Positions 9,683 to 26,174 of a DNA stretch of 64,000 nucleotides are shown in pieces (position 1 is the stretch's first letter; every line of letters starts with the position of its first letter). This DNA comes from Branchiostoma floridae (taxonomy: Eukaryota > Chordata > Leptocardii > Amphioxiformes > Branchiostomatidae). The position numbers were made by a program, and so were the translations under genes. The notes beneath the pieces were generated by a model, which had not been told where the DNA came from, ran no database searches, and was given only the letters and a program-made list of their open reading frames with translations. The DNA is taken from NCBI RefSeq assembly GCF_000003815.2, contig NC_049979.1, positions 12,438,766 to 12,502,765 on the forward strand, given 5' to 3'.

Positions 9683-12600
9683 TCACCTCAGTAGCGGGTC
9701 GGCCTCCCTGGGGTGGAGGTTGACGGGTGGTCGCCTCCTGAGCAGCCAGCCAGACCTTCCCATCAGCCACTGCTGGAAGGTGGCGGGCCCGTAGGCCAGG
9801 CAGTTCAACAGGCCCTGCAGCGGGTTCAGGGCAGCCTGGGCCGGGGGAAAACAGAAAGAGAAAGGATTTATTGTGATGAAAAATACTCTTGCAACACAAC
9901 AGCTGAAATATAGTTTCTTACAGCGGGTACAGGCATGTTTAAAAGGTACCCAGCATATTAAAAGCGTTAAAGTGACATGGATAATAACTTCAGTAAGATC
10001 AATTCCTTTGCGAAAACATTAAAAGAAAACGGCATAAAAAACTCTATGAATCTAAAATGTTCTTGGCTCGAATGAGTCCATTCTTGTATCAAAATTGCAA
10101 CCACCAGTACCTCGATGATCCATAAAGCTAAGAACCTGTCCCCGATGCGCTCGCCTTGGATCAGGTTGGCGATTTGAATCACCCCGTCGATGACGTTAGG
10201 CAGCCAGCTGGAAAGGAAAGAATACTGACTCAGGTAGTTGACACGCTGGCTGCTGCACTTGGCCCCAAACCAAATGAAATATGGCTTGCATGATGCCCTA
10301 ACTGGATTAACTCGGGAAAACTTTATAGAGTTCACAAGGTTGCGAAAAGTTCACAGGGTCCACACATCTGTTTCCATTTATACATGCAGGACGTGCGACC
10401 GGCAAATCGCCAGGAGGAACCAGTTTCGGAGTGTGTCAAGGCCGTTGGAGACATCTGTGCAATTACGTATCACGTCCATTGTAGTCTATATCGGGATTCT
10501 TGAGTTGCCTATAAGAAGTACAGTCGGCAAACTCCTTTTGTAACGTATTCAGACTATTTGGCTAATTTCCATTGCTTTTTTCGTCTTTGAGGGCAGACAC
10601 ACCACACTTTTCGAAAAGAGTACAGGTCGGCCATCCTTCCCGGTGTAAGTGGTTCAAAACCTTACCTCATTTAATACAGTCCTATCTGTATCGCTGCACC
10701 TAGGGCTATTGTATTATCGAGGCCAATTAAATGCTGAAAAGCTACGTATCATTACAGATCCGGCCTCATTGATTGTTAGGCTAGGTGTCAGAGCATTTCC
10801 AGTATTCCCATACTCTTCCCCTATAATCCTATAACGTAACACTAGCCTGGAGTCCAGCCTTGTTCGCGGGGTTCGCGGGTAGGGCAGCGAACTTCGGAAG
10901 CGGACCAAACGAACAAGGCTGGAGTACAGGCTACTCTAACACCAACGGAGAGCTTAAAAATCCTTAACTTAAAAGCTAATCGGTCGCGAAGAGAGACTGG
11001 TCCTCCGCTCCTAAATACTAGAATCAAATATATACGTAACTTACCACAGAGTGAAGACCACTACAATGAGGAGGAACTTGATTTTGATAGCGGAGATGAC
11101 CTGCCGCTCTCTCTGCGTGTATCTGCCGAGCATGGGCGGTACTGTGAGCTCAACTAGAATGGTAGGAACAATAGTAATGTAAAATGCTCCGTATTGGCAT
11201 TCCTTTTATTCAGGTTAAGTTTGTGGTGAAGAAGTTGTATGTTTTACTTTGATGTTAATATGCAGCCTAGTTATCGAACCTAAAGGACAACTTTTCGTCC
11301 ACATTTACCTAAATAAAACGTGCAGATACGGACCTTATTTTGTGCATTCTTTTCTCGGTAGCTTTCTCGGTAGCTTTAGATAACACTTGCAGTCAGATAC
11401 GCAAAAGTGTAACAGGTCGTTCTGTGTAATGTAACCAGCTGCTACCGTGCCGTGTGCCTGCGAAGCTGGTGTGTTACGCCCAATGGTGGTAATTATTATA
11501 CCGGCTACGTGGATACAGAAACAGATGCGTGTTCCTTGAAGTACTTACTTAGCCTAGAGGCAGTGATGTAGATGGCTGGGTTGGCCAGCATGACAGTGAC
11601 GATCGGCGTGTACGAGAAGATGTAGTGTAACACCAGGTGGAACCCTGAGGCGCACTGCTGAATGTCCCCTCCCGGGCTGGAACACAGCACAACATGGAAG
11701 ATGGAAAATTTGTTGTAAGAAAGATAAGAGGTGACTGACCAAGGCAGTGGTAGTGGACAACAATACATGTTTTTCTGTTTTCTCTTTTAACTATACAATA
11801 TACTACATTCGGCCCTTTCGGTAGGAATATGCAATAAAGATCATTGCTATTGGTATCGTTTTTCTTCAGTCTGGAGTCCAATGTTGAACACGGTGGTATG
11901 TAACAACCCTGGTCGAAGTCTGTCACATACTAGTAATTCATCGTACCCGATAATAAAGAAAAATTGAGTTCTTACGCCAAGGGCACATCGAAGAAGACGC
12001 TGAACATGCTCAGCCCCACAAACACTACCGGGGCTGTCCAGCACAGCACGTGGTACAGAGACATCGGGCTAGGGACGAAACATTGGGGGATTGTTCTGAA
12101 CATTTATCTGCCAATCGTTTACGGATATCACTATGTTTATACATCGTAATACCATTTAAACAGTTATTTCCATTTTTTATTTCTATCTATACGAACTGTA
12201 GACCCTAGCTGTGATCCGCTGGTAAAATAGATAAGGAATGCTGATGATGATAATGTTGATGATAATGGTGATGGATAATAGCCTGAGTACCATCCTCCGT
12301 GGTTAGCAAGCGAAAGTAGTGAGCCAGCGGTCACTACGGAGGATGGTACTCAGGCTAGATGGTTAATGCCGCTGCTACCACTGATGACGAAGATGGACGA
12401 CGATGATAATGACAGTTGTGTAATCCACTTATTTACTTGATTTTTATCAATAATTCTTTGTGTGTATGATGGCCCTGATGCAACCTCCTATATCCTAACA
12501 ACATGAATTCCTTAGCATAAATTTTACTAAATACAGCACTATTTCGGCAAATTTACGAGAAAAAACAAGTCACTCTAGGTAACACTTACACGTCGATGTT

Positions 12601-14201
12601 TTTGAGCTGCATGGTTATGTCTATCGCGTACACCAGAGTCCATATGTACGTGGCGCTGTAGAAGTACAGGTTAATGATCTGCGGAAATAAATTCAGACAT
12701 CTTTCATTTAAAGGCGAAACCCCCTAGCAGATGTGAGAATGTAAATCTTGTTGTGACCACGTCCTACCATATTTTGGAGAAAAAAAACACATCTGGGCTG
12801 AATTGCACATTTCTGTTGATAACAAGGTACCTCTGACCATGTGGCTGTAGCCAGTCATGAGTCGTATCCCAGTGCGCGAGAACTTCATATCTGTATCTCT
12901 TAGCTCGGGCTACCCTACATTTGGTGGCAGCGGTGGGATGCGAACCTACGTCATCGAAATGACACTTGTGCTCTCTCCCGTTGCCTGCTCAAAACTGCCC
13001 TGCAGACTCAGGGTCTACTTACAGATGTGGCCTCCGAGTCTGCAACACATTGCAACCTTCAGATGTGCTCCCATTAATCGTAACGTCACACGTTTCTAGC
13101 TTGATAAGATGGTTACTTGTCGGAGAAACAAGGTAGACAGGAACGATACGATATTCTATACTTCCGCTTGGAGATAAACAAAATTTATCATTCTGACTCT
13201 TATACCTTCTACTTAAACTAGTGCCCGGACATACCTACCTCTATAGTACTGCCCGTATATATCGCCATGATGCCCTGTGCTGGTACGTAGACGCCAGGGC
13301 CCAGTTCTAGCGGTGGGTCTATCACAAGGATGCCGACGGCCCGGGCTATCACTCCTAGGTGTTGTAAAGTGTTGAACTTATAAACTGTCTATTCTTCCAA
13401 CTGACGAAATTGTCAAATGTGATTTAGGACTAGAATCCGCTCTCAGGTCCAGCTTTGGAAACGTGCGTTACGTTGAAAACATGGAACCGTGAAAAACTGT
13501 GTCGTCAGTCGAAAGAAGGACTGTATTGGAAGGACCAGCTTACCTACCAATGATACAAACGCAGTACTACTTGAGAATGATAATATAAAGCTAAAAAGGT
13601 AATTAAGAAAATGGAAACAAGGAAACAAAGGCACTCTGGAACATCTGACCGTTTCAAAAATCATATCTAGTTACTTAAAAAAAAGATATTTGACGAAAAC
13701 GATCTTGATTTTGCACTTACCACGCCGTATAATGTCACTGATTGTTTTATGGCTTCTATGGTAGACCTCCAAAGCGTTGGAAGGACCAGATCACAAAGGT
13801 CACTGGGCCTAGTCTTAAGACTGTGGAAACTAGAGCACAGGACCTTGCGACTTGGGGAATCTTGGCGGGGAGGAGCAAGGGGCCAGTCTCTGGCCCAAGC
13901 ACTTTATTAGGCAGGTAGGCATAACTATGTGTCAATAGATTAAATGAAATTCTGTGTCCTCACCTATGCAGGCCATGAAGTCTGACAGGGCGAGACAGAA
14001 CACGATGACGGGGTTGGGGGACGGTCTCCGCCGCTGCGCTGCCCCTGCGAGCCGCCCCCGCCACCGCACCACCTGCCAGCCGGCCCCGCCGAGCCCCAGC
14101 ACCGCCGCGCCGATGGCCACCCCGCAGTACGCCGGCCGCTCGGGCAGGCTCAGCTTTGTCTCCGGGATGCAGTAGAACGACTCCTCGTGCAGCGAGGCCA
14201 T
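9683..14201 (-). CDS. GPR143-like (ocular albinism type 1) seven-transmembrane receptor
   Basis: Vertebrate GPR143 is a melanosome/endolysosome receptor responding to L-DOPA and controlling melanosome biogenesis. Eight exons on the minus strand join in phase: 14201-13964, 13354-13239, 12678-12590, 12068-11976, 11676-11549, 11141-11045, 10207-10111 and 9835-9683, giving 336 residues and TGA. Shared family signatures are the N-terminus MASLHEESFYCIPETKLSL, DFMACIGVIARAVGI in TM2, YIWTLVYAIDITMQ in TM3, HYIFSYTPIVTVMLANP in TM5, GRYTQRERQVISAIKIKF in loop 3, FTLCWLPNVIDGVIQIA in TM6 and AALNPLQGLLNCLAYGP in TM7. The start was chosen by alignment with the human MAS start; a farther in-frame Met exists at 14291. 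The C-tail is shorter than the roughly 404-residue human protein. It lies between two GPx paralogues on the other strand. The family is firm; strict orthology is inferred. Confidence 0.9.
10843..10933. mobile_element. TAGCC hairpin MITE (91 bp)
   Basis: Inverted ends TAGCCTGGAGTCCAGCC and GGCTGGAGTACAGGCTA pair across a short GC-rich loop. The flanks share TAACAC just outside each end, possibly a decayed 9-bp duplication. It is in an intron of the GPR143-like gene. Confidence 0.65.
12270..12366. mobile_element. TAGCC hairpin MITE (79 bp) with 9-bp TSD
   Basis: The element at 12279-12357 begins TAGCCTGAGTACCATCCTCC and ends with the inverse complement through CAGGCTA. Flanks GATGGATAA (12270-12278) and GATGGTTAA (12358-12366) are a 9-bp duplication with one difference. 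The same arm sequence (ACCATCCTCC) recurs in the hairpin at 25320-25412. It is in an intron of the GPR143-like gene. Confidence 0.75.
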
Positions 14202-14425
14202 GTTCGCGGTGGGCTGTTCCCGCTCAAAAGTCGTACTGCTGGGTAAAAACGAACATTTATTCGTAATCATTCTCCTACGCAGAGGGACCACAGTCGTATG
14301 AACACTTCCTGTGTTATGCCGTTGGGGACCGGGCGTTAGGAAGATGATTCGTACTGGGCAGTAACCTTGCTTTTGATAGTTTCAAGCAGAAGCCCGCTTT
14401 TACTAGTGATTGTGTGTAACTATCA

Positions 14426-15075
14426 CTATATGAATGAATGGATGAATGAATTATATTTTATTAAGGTGTCATGCGTTTTGAAAACGCCCAGTCCACGTGG
14501 GCTTATTGGACACAAACCAACATACAACTTAAATGAACAGAGGACATTACAACATAAGAGAACGGAGAATGCATAATCAAAAACTACTAAACAAATTAGG
14601 TAACAGAACAGATGTCGTAACATAGGCACATTAAAAAAGACACACAAAAAACATAATGACATAAATCAAAGCTATCAAACCAAGATTTCGCAGAACTGAA
14701 CAGAGCAAAAGATATATACAGAAAATAAGGGAAACAAAACGGCAGTTGTATATTTGGAGACAAGTTGTATAATCATGTGTATAATTGCCTTGTTCTTTTG
14801 TTCGATGTTTTGTGTATGAAGTTAGAAATTTCAGAAACCTCCACTTAATTCTGAATTCATCCCTTTCCCAGATGACCTCTGGGAATTTGACAAACATTTT
14901 GCGAAAGAGGCTTAATTTCCCGTCTGTCATCATAGAAAAGGCAGTAGAAAAGAAAGCGTGACTCGTTTTCTACTTCACCCAGACTACACATTGTACAAAT
15001 CCTATTTCCTTAGGGATTGCTTGGTACCGTCTGGTTTCAATATATAGCGGTAATATTCCCGCTCGTAAATATATG
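14426..15075 (-). mobile_element. LINE 3' fragment (minus strand)
   Basis: Read on the minus strand, the stretch encodes pieces typical of the C-terminal end of LINE polyproteins: ETRRYQAIP followed by a Cys-x-x-Cys (CTMCSLGEVENESRFLFYC) region, then AT-rich sequence ending in a CATTCATC-type tail at 14426-14450. In-frame stops show it is a dead 5'-truncated copy. The family is CR1/L2-like by its tail; the exact clade is not determined. Confidence 0.65.
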
Positions 15076-15172
15076 TTGATTGTTCACCACGTCGACATTA
15101 TTATATATACATTTGTAGTATAATGTGCAATAAAGGTCTTCATTCATTCATTAATTCATTCAATAATGAAAA
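15076..15172 (+). mobile_element. LINE/SINE 3' tail (plus strand)
   Basis: Ends CAATAAAGGTCTTCATTCATT and runs into an ATTC microsatellite, the usual 3' end of CR1-like non-LTR elements. The orientation is opposite to the neighbouring fragment, so two insertions abut near 15070. Confidence 0.55.
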
Positions 15173-17173
15173 CCATTTGTATCTGTACAACATCATCGCG
15201 CATGCCTTAAACTAGCATGCAAGGTAGTAAGACAGACAAACGACAAAATCGATGTATCAAGCTAAATTGCCAATGCTGTCTAAAGAGTGATATAACGTTA
15301 CACGTAGATAGAATTCCCAGCCCGAAATCGATATTCAACTCAGAGTACCTTTCAGTTTCGCGTTGATTCAATGTACGGCACCGCCCTATGCCGTCGCTGG
15401 GTGCCTTTTGGTGGACCCCAACATGTTGTAAACTTCCTTCAGAAACAGTAGTGAGAGCAGTTGAATACTGTCAATGGAAAGGTTATTGAGTGGCAGCAAT
15501 GAATAGTTCAGACTACTCGACAGCGAAGCTTGCAAACTGGGCAGGAGCGTCATGTGATGCCGACATCAGCTGACAAAAGCGTGACTCAAACCCGCAGGCA
15601 AAATAACCAAAGTAACCAATCCCCTGCTGCTANNNNNNNNNNNNNNNNNNNNNNNNNNNNNNNNNNNNNNNNNNNNNNNNNNNNNNNNNNNNNNNNNNNN
15701 NNNNNNNNNNNNNNNNNNNNNNNNNNNNNNNNNNNNNNNNNNNNNNNNNNNNNNNNNNNNNNNNNNNNNNNNNNNNNNNNNNNNNNNNNNNNNNNNNNNN
15801 NNNNNNNNNNNNNNNNNNNNNNNNNNNNNNNNNNNNNNNNNNNNNNNNNNNNNNNNNNNNNNNNNNNNNNNNNNNNNNNNNNNNNNNNNNNNNNNNNNNN
15901 NNNNNNNNNNNNNNNNNNNNNNNNNNNNNNNNNNNNNNNNNNNNNNNNNNNNNNNNNNNNNNNNNNNNNNNNNNNNNNNNNNNNNNNNNNNNNNNNNNNN
16001 NNNNNNNNNNNNNNNNNNNNNNNNGGTCGCGAATTCGTCTATAGCTGCGGTTTTCCACCTTGTACCAACGAAAGTTCATGAATACTCACGAAGATGATAA
16101 AGCTAGTGGGGCACTGGACTGACATCTTAGTACTAAACTTCCATATATCCTAAGCTTCTTACTACTAATTTTCCGATGAACCAAGATTTTAAATAAGAGC
16201 TCATTGCAGCAAGTCATATAGTATGTCGTTGGTTGAAGCAAGGGGGTTATATGTCCAACTGATACCCCCCTTGATTGAAGACAATGGCATATATATTGTA
16301 GTATTAGAATAAAGAGATGTTTTATTGAAAAGAGATCAACCACGGTTGTTAAAAACTACTTCTGCTCGCCCACACCTTTCCGACTTGCTCACTCTGCTCA
16401 CTAACGTTATATTCCAGGTACTTATAACGCAAATGGCCATGGGGGCAGTTCATTATGGCCCATGATGGTTATTATCTCCCCATTACCCATCAGGCCGTAT
16501 GCAAGGAGAATACTAACTTCTACTATTGAGCTAGCGTCAAACAAACAGCAGAAAGTGGTTTACCCAACGAGTCGATCTGCTAATTCGAAGGTACATTTTT
16601 GCCTGGAATATCAGACTACCCGGCTCTGTAGGTCGCTGGGTAATATTACAAATTGGCATTTTCTAATGTAGCAGGGTACATTTTTAGACGAAAAATAAGT
16701 TCGATATTCTGTCAATTTTGAAATAACGGTGACGCTCTGTCGATCAGGAAATTCGTCCCATGGTTCGGCTCGATAAACGTGTAACATCTAAGTGCTAACG
16801 AGCTCACATAGCATCTATTGACCATGCTTAATTACAGCACTAGTAAAATGTTGGGAACCATTTCGGAGCTCTTTTCCAAGTCTAGCATGACGTTACGTGA
16901 GACGAAATATGAGACATGATGTGAAATTATGCACCTGTCATAAGTTTATGACAGCATATTATGAATAGCTAAGTAGTGTTTACTACGGGTCAAATGTTTG
17001 ATTTGTAAACTAACTATTGTTGATGAGTTGGTACAGAGATCCTGTTTTGTATCTGTGTGTCTGTCTGTTATTCGATTGCAGAACCTGACTTTTCCAGTTG
17101 ATCGCGCCTGACGATAAGTACCTACAGACTGCTGCTAGTGTGAGAGAATATTCTGGGCACACTACCCACAGGG
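15173..17173. other. Spacer with assembly gap 15633-16024
   Basis: No coding exon was recognised on either side of the 392-N gap. Sequence just before 17174 is presumably the promoter and 5' UTR of the second GPx gene. I see no TATA box I would defend. Confidence 0.45.
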
Positions 17174-21229
<4,056 letters not shown>

Positions 21230-21659
21230 CTGGTCAACTTCGCGAAGTGGACTGATTAATTAGACTAGGCCCCATCGCCAGTAGTTATCACTGGAAAGCA
21301 AGTGAAACGAGGTATCCAGGCTGATAATCATTAAATTAATCGGACAAACCGTCCACTCACACTGCTATGATTTGCACAGCTACGCATAGAGCAACTGTGC
21401 CAACGGCGTCACTTCTTTACATGTCTGCAGCATGAAAAAACTGTACTATCTAATTACTATTGGATTGAAACAAACATCTTGCAGTGGTAAGGGTTACATT
21501 ATACTTGTCACAGTTATGACTGTTATTAGCCGGAATGATCCAGAATCGTTATTTATTTGTAATGCATCCGGAAAATCCACGCCAAAATTTATCGACCAAA
21601 GATGTACAGGGAAATGCATGGATGAACCAGTTTTTTTATTGTGGGAATCTGACGACTTC

Positions 21660-21707
21660 ATGACGTAGGAACCACAAACCACCGCGCGGTGGCAGGGTCC
21701 TGCCGAC
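21660..21707 (+). promoter_or_regulatory. SECIS-like element of the second GPx gene
   Basis: ATGAC (21660-21664), GTAGGA (21665-21670), apical AAACC (21676-21680), then TCCTGC pairing with GTAGGA (one G-U), followed by CGAC (21704-21707) as the 3' side of the quartet. The arrangement matches 5584-5629 with compensated stem changes (GAGGGGA/TCCCCTC there, GTAGGA/TCCTGC here), which argues for conserved structure rather than conserved sequence. AATAAA follows at 21779-21784. Confidence 0.8.
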
Positions 21708-21784
21708 GGGATGGAACTTTCCTCGGTCTTCGTGCGTTCAGTCGAGGGGGCGACATCCGGCCTCGTTTGGGTGCTAACAATAAA

Positions 21785-23489
21785 GCTGGCATGGAAAAAA
21801 GATTCTGATTATCGTTATCTTTGCTCTCTTTCCGAGGACCATTCGTATGCTATATCCAAGATGTTTTTAAAGTGCCAGTTTGGTTTAGTTAAGTTCATTT
21901 CATTCAGATATCTTTTAATTCCTTCTTGGGCAATCTTCCAGCTATAGGGCTCAGAAAAGAAATGACATATTATGTAAATATACAAACATAGATATACAAA
22001 CACTGGTCAGAGGGCAAATTGCAATGGCGCCAAAATCTAAAATTATTTGGCTGTTACCATATACATGGGTTCTGTATTTGTTATTCCTAAGTTACTTTGG
22101 TATTGTATCAATTAGGAATGTGCATTAACGGTTGCTATTTCTTGATTTCATTCGCTGTTCATGTGGCAACTAAGCTACAAAGACGCACCTTGTTTACAAA
22201 ACACCGAGTGCATACGAAGGAATGAAACGAAGGAAGGAAACAAATACATGTACTAGTAACTCAATTTTCTTTTGCGTCGTGATACGCACTAGTAATTGTG
22301 AGGTAAGACCGGCCCTAATGCCGAAGAGCCGACTTTCTTATGCTCTGGGAACAGTCGAAATTCCAGATTACGATCATTGTGGACTATGGAAAGTTTCGGT
22401 CCCGAACAGGGAAAGTTTGTGTTGTGCAGACTAATTATTCAGCACCAAGGACAGCATCAGTACGGACGGGAGAGAGGCCATCTGTAATGTTTGCAGCACT
22501 GGCCTCTCGTTAGTGTTTATCCGGAGAGTTGTATTATACAAAATAGAAATCCAGCCGAAGAATACAGACCTATGTATGCAAAAAAACGTCAAATTTGAGT
22601 GTCCCTTGCTTCTCAGTATTGTTAAGAAGGACACCCATAGCCTCGTTCTGTTACAGCTGTAAAATATTGTGCTGTGGTAATGCTTTATGTATTGCATCCT
22701 TCTTATGAATAAAGTCATTAAGGTTTTTAAAACAAAACACAAAAATACACCGCTATTAAGCGCCAGGGACGGCATGGTAAAACGTGAGCGAGGAGCTTTA
22801 TATTGTTCTGAATGATTCTAGCACTGTGATGTGAATAAAATAATAAAATGGCGTCCGTATTGCTTATATGAATGCGCTTTTGATACGTAATATTTACTAC
22901 CTTCATTTGATCTAGTATGTAATGTATGTGCGGTTGAATAAGGCAACGGAAAGCCAGACTAATAATCGACAACACGTCGCGCGATCGTTTCACATCAACC
23001 TGGGTGGATGCACGTAGTAAAGGCTGGATACTGCAATAGACAAGCACGAGAGGTGTTTCCTATCCATTCCATTCTCTCATGAAGATAAGTTGCTTGCTTA
23101 CGGTTACACCGTTCCATCGGGGCTCCACGGGATCTCTACAGTGCTAGGAGTGTTGTCCTCCCGCCCAGGCCCGGGATTTTTGTGGCGTTAGGTTCAATGA
23201 CTACTCCTCTTTATTCTTGTGACGTAATTGTCTCGGTCCCCGTCGAACATAAACTGGTCACCAGTCCACCTCTCCCAGGAATGAAGGTTGGGTTTGCTCG
23301 GCCAAGGTGAGCTTCTATCCCGCCTGGCCAACTTAACTTATCGGTGATTTTTTCCATGAAGGAACTAACAAGCATTATTTAGCAGGGGGGTGAGGCAAAA
23401 TTTCCTCGGGGGTATGTTGAGCCTCCTACCGAAAACGTGACCCGTGTAAGGTACTGACAACAGTTTCAGGACTCCAGGATTCGCCCAAC
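21785..23489. other. Spacer between second GPx gene and LRR gene
   Basis: No exon was recognised. At about 22336-22510 lies one copy of a repeat whose inverted partner is at about 24110-24265 (see the separate entry). The 5' UTR and promoter of the LRR gene should lie in the last few hundred bases. Confidence 0.45.
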
Positions 23490-24265
23490 ATGGCTTTTCA
23501 CAACTTCTTACTTCTAGTCATGATTCTATGGACTTGCAGGCTGCAAGACACCGTCATCTGCTCGGAGCACCGCAAGTGCAACAGTACCGCGGCCTATCTA
23601 AACTGTGAGGGGCTCGGCTTGGCAAACTGGGACGTCGAAAACTTTGAAATATTCCAAACCATTTCTCGGCTCAAGAAGGATAAGATATCCATCGTCTACT
23701 TTAGTAGGAACCGACTCACGGAGGTACCTTGGAACGGACTCTCGACAGTTCCTAGCCTGTACGTACTGTACCTGGACCACAACCAGGTAGAGTCATTTTC
23801 CCCGGGAACGGCACTACGTCATCTGTCCAAGCTCAGCTCCATCCACCTGTCGTACAACAGGTAGGCTACATTTTACACACAAATGTGTAATTGTCACATG
23901 TCGTCTTTTAGCGTAGTTGCATTCTGCTTGAAATTGTGACTACATCAGTATCTGCAAGTAAGTCTGAAATGTTTGTATGAAGGTTGAACTTCTAACCAAC
24001 TCCGTTATCATATTTGAGCCTGTAGGATTCCTTCTTAGCAATGCGGAACAATTAGATTTGACGTCTCTGTGTTAGTGTTTGGGTTGGCTAGATTTCTCTG
24101 TTTTATATCGACGAGAGACCAGTGCTGTAAACATGGCCTCTCCCCTGCTGTCCTTGGTGCTGAATAACTAGTCTGTGTAACACAAACTTTCCCTGTTCGG
24201 GACCGAAACTTTCCATAAGTCCATGTCGGACGTAACCTGGAATCTCGACCGTTTCCAGGGCCTAC
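22336..24265. repeat. Inverted repeat pair bracketing LRR exon 1
   Basis: 22336-22510 and 24110-24265 are inverted copies sharing GGAAAGTTTCGGTCCCGAAC, CAGGGAAAGTTTGTGTT and TTCAGCACCAAGGACAGCA. They are about 1.6 kb apart and bracket the first coding exon of the LRR gene at 23490-23860. They are probably two insertions of one non-coding element in opposite orientations; no target duplication was resolved. Confidence 0.65.
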
Positions 24266-26174
24266 ATAGATTCTTGGTGCTGAATGACCCATAATTTAGG
24301 GTAACAGGTTTCAAACATTATTAAAGCACCAACGAGCGGCCTTGCCCCACGATTACTCCCCAGGTAGAAGTAACCGGTTGTTACGGAGTTGGTTTCAATA
24401 ACTAAGACCGGCGCTTGGTAGGACTGAGGTCAGTTTATCGAAATAAAACTAAGAAAAAAATGACATGTAGTTCCGGTTATCACTTAGGTCTAAATCTTAA
24501 AAAAAGTTTAGAAAGGAGAACCCCTACCTACCAATCCTATTTTTTTCTGGGGTAAATCAGAAACAGAACATTTTCCCTAGGCCTTTGCCGGCCCGTGCTG
24601 AATGGCTACCAGGCTATTAGGGTACAGATTCCATGCCACATGTACAATATGTCTCACACTCAGGATCAAGGCGTTAACTGAAGGCGAGTTCCGCAGACCG
24701 GTACAGGACAGACCGCTGCTCAGAGTGTACCTGGATAACAACCCCATACACTGTGACGCAACGGTTCTGTGGTTGGCCAATATCTCACTCCACGAAAGGA
24801 GCTGCAGGTAGGGATATTTTCATAATTTATCATTTTTTATCAGGCAGTGGCGTTGGCGTGACGTATCTGTTAGAGCGTTGGACTCGGAATCAAAAAGTCT
24901 CGGGTTCGACACTCGCCATGCCCCAGGTCGACGTTGTGCCCCTTGGGAAAGACCCGGATTTCCCTTAGTGACGCTAGCAGCGCCTGTCGGCTAACCTGTC
25001 AAAAGTGTGCAGAAAAAAAACCTCACGGATATGGAGCATCATGTATGTGCCAACATTTGACACTGAGAGTTGTAAATTGTTTTTCTTTAGATCGAGGCAA
25101 TAATTCTTTTCACTAACATGATATTCCTGTAAATAGGATTGTTTGTACTATTGACATGATGTACTAGCCCGGTTAGTTTATCGGGGCTCCCATACTCACC
25201 CCTCTTCGATGCTCACCTGGTTGGTGAGGGGGGGACACCCTCATGTCGATGGCACAAAAATTTCTATTGACAGGAATATCCTGTCAGTAGTGGAAAAATC
25301 ATTACCTGGATACCTAACGTGGATACCATCCTCCCTAGTTACCGCTCGCTCGCCGTGGGCAAAGGAAGCGAAAAGAGCGGGCCGGCGGTAGCGATCACGA
25401 ATAGTAACTAGGATAATGATGTTCCTGTCAATAAGACTTAACTATTGACAGGACGATCGTTTGGTTTGAAAAAAAAACTATCCATGACTATAAGTTTGTT
25501 GAAGTTCAAAAGTCTCTTTCCGTACATGGGGACGCAATTGATGAAACTGTGCTTATCTATTTCTTGAAAGGTGTTTCAAAGAGTGTTACGGCGACGTCAT
25601 TTGTATGCAGCAATGTCAGGAAAACTGCACCGAGAATGCACTAAACCTCCACTTCCACAGCGACTACTCCAGTAGGATAACTTGTGCCTCACCCGAATAC
25701 ATGCGGGGAAAACTGATTCACGAAATGCTCACCACTGAAAACATGCCTTCGACTGATGAGACAACCGAAACAGGGGCTAACATAACAACAAACGTTGCAG
25801 TCTTTCAACCGTTCACGAAAGCAACTGCTCCAAATGGGGACATTCGGTATATTCTACCGAAACACAACCAGCAAGGGCGATCCCAACTCATCAGGCACAT
25901 TGCTGTTTCGGTTGCAATGGCAATCGTGGCCATCGTTCTCTTGGTGTTGATATGCAAGTGCAGAAAGGCCAAGCTTGTACAACGTCGCCGCAGAGCAGAA
26001 GCCAGGGGAAGGCAGCTGACCTGTTCCCGCAACCACGCGTACGAGACGGCCCGAAATGTGGTCGTCGAGAATGTGGAGGAAGAGCAGGACAGGGACGAGA
26101 CGACGCCATACGGGATCGCTAAACAGAACCCGATCTACGTGACCGCGGACGAGCAGGACGGAGAAGAGCCGTGA
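23490..26174 (+). CDS. Single-pass transmembrane leucine-rich-repeat protein
   Basis: Three exons (23490-23860, 24664-24807, 25571-26174) join in phase to 372 residues. Residues 1-24 (MAFHNFLLLVMILWTCRLQD...) form a signal peptide. A Cys-rich LRR N-cap follows (CSEHRKCNSTAAYLNCEGLG). About three leucine-rich repeats include LYVLYLDHNQVESF, LSSIHLSYNRIKAL and LLRVYLDNNP. The C-cap runs from HCDATVLWLANI through several cysteines to CASPEYMRG. A linker leads to a membrane helix at about 281-300 (VSVAMAIVAIVLLVLIC). The cytoplasmic tail of about 70 residues is basic, then acidic, with tyrosines in HAYETA, TPYGIA and NPIYVTA that could be phosphorylated. The architecture resembles amphioxus LRR-TM expansions and LRR adhesion or immune receptors. 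The ligand is unknown and no specific orthologue is claimed. Confidence 0.85.
24850..25020 (+). repeat. tRNA-derived SINE
   Basis: Head TTAGAGCGTTGGACTCGGAA and GGGTTCGACACTCGCC resembles a tRNA with A- and B-box promoters; the body CCCCTTGGGAAAGACCC continues as in other SINEs of this window. It is in intron 2 of the LRR gene. Confidence 0.75.
25260..25460. repeat. Nested hairpins in LRR intron 2
   Basis: An outer pair built on TATTGACAGGA / TCCTGTCAATA (about 25266-25290 and 25425-25455) encloses a foldback at about 25320-25412 with arms ACCATCCTCCCTAGTTACCG and its degenerate complement. The inner arm matches the MITE at 12279-12357, indicating one element family inserted in another. Confidence 0.55.

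Noticed and set aside
13932-14291. Upstream start of the GPR143-like receptor at 14291
   Set aside because: The extension has no homology, and the Met at 14201 aligns with the MAS start of vertebrate GPR143.
15530-16081. Coding frames across 15530-16081 and other N runs
   Set aside because: Mostly N; frames through gaps carry no information.
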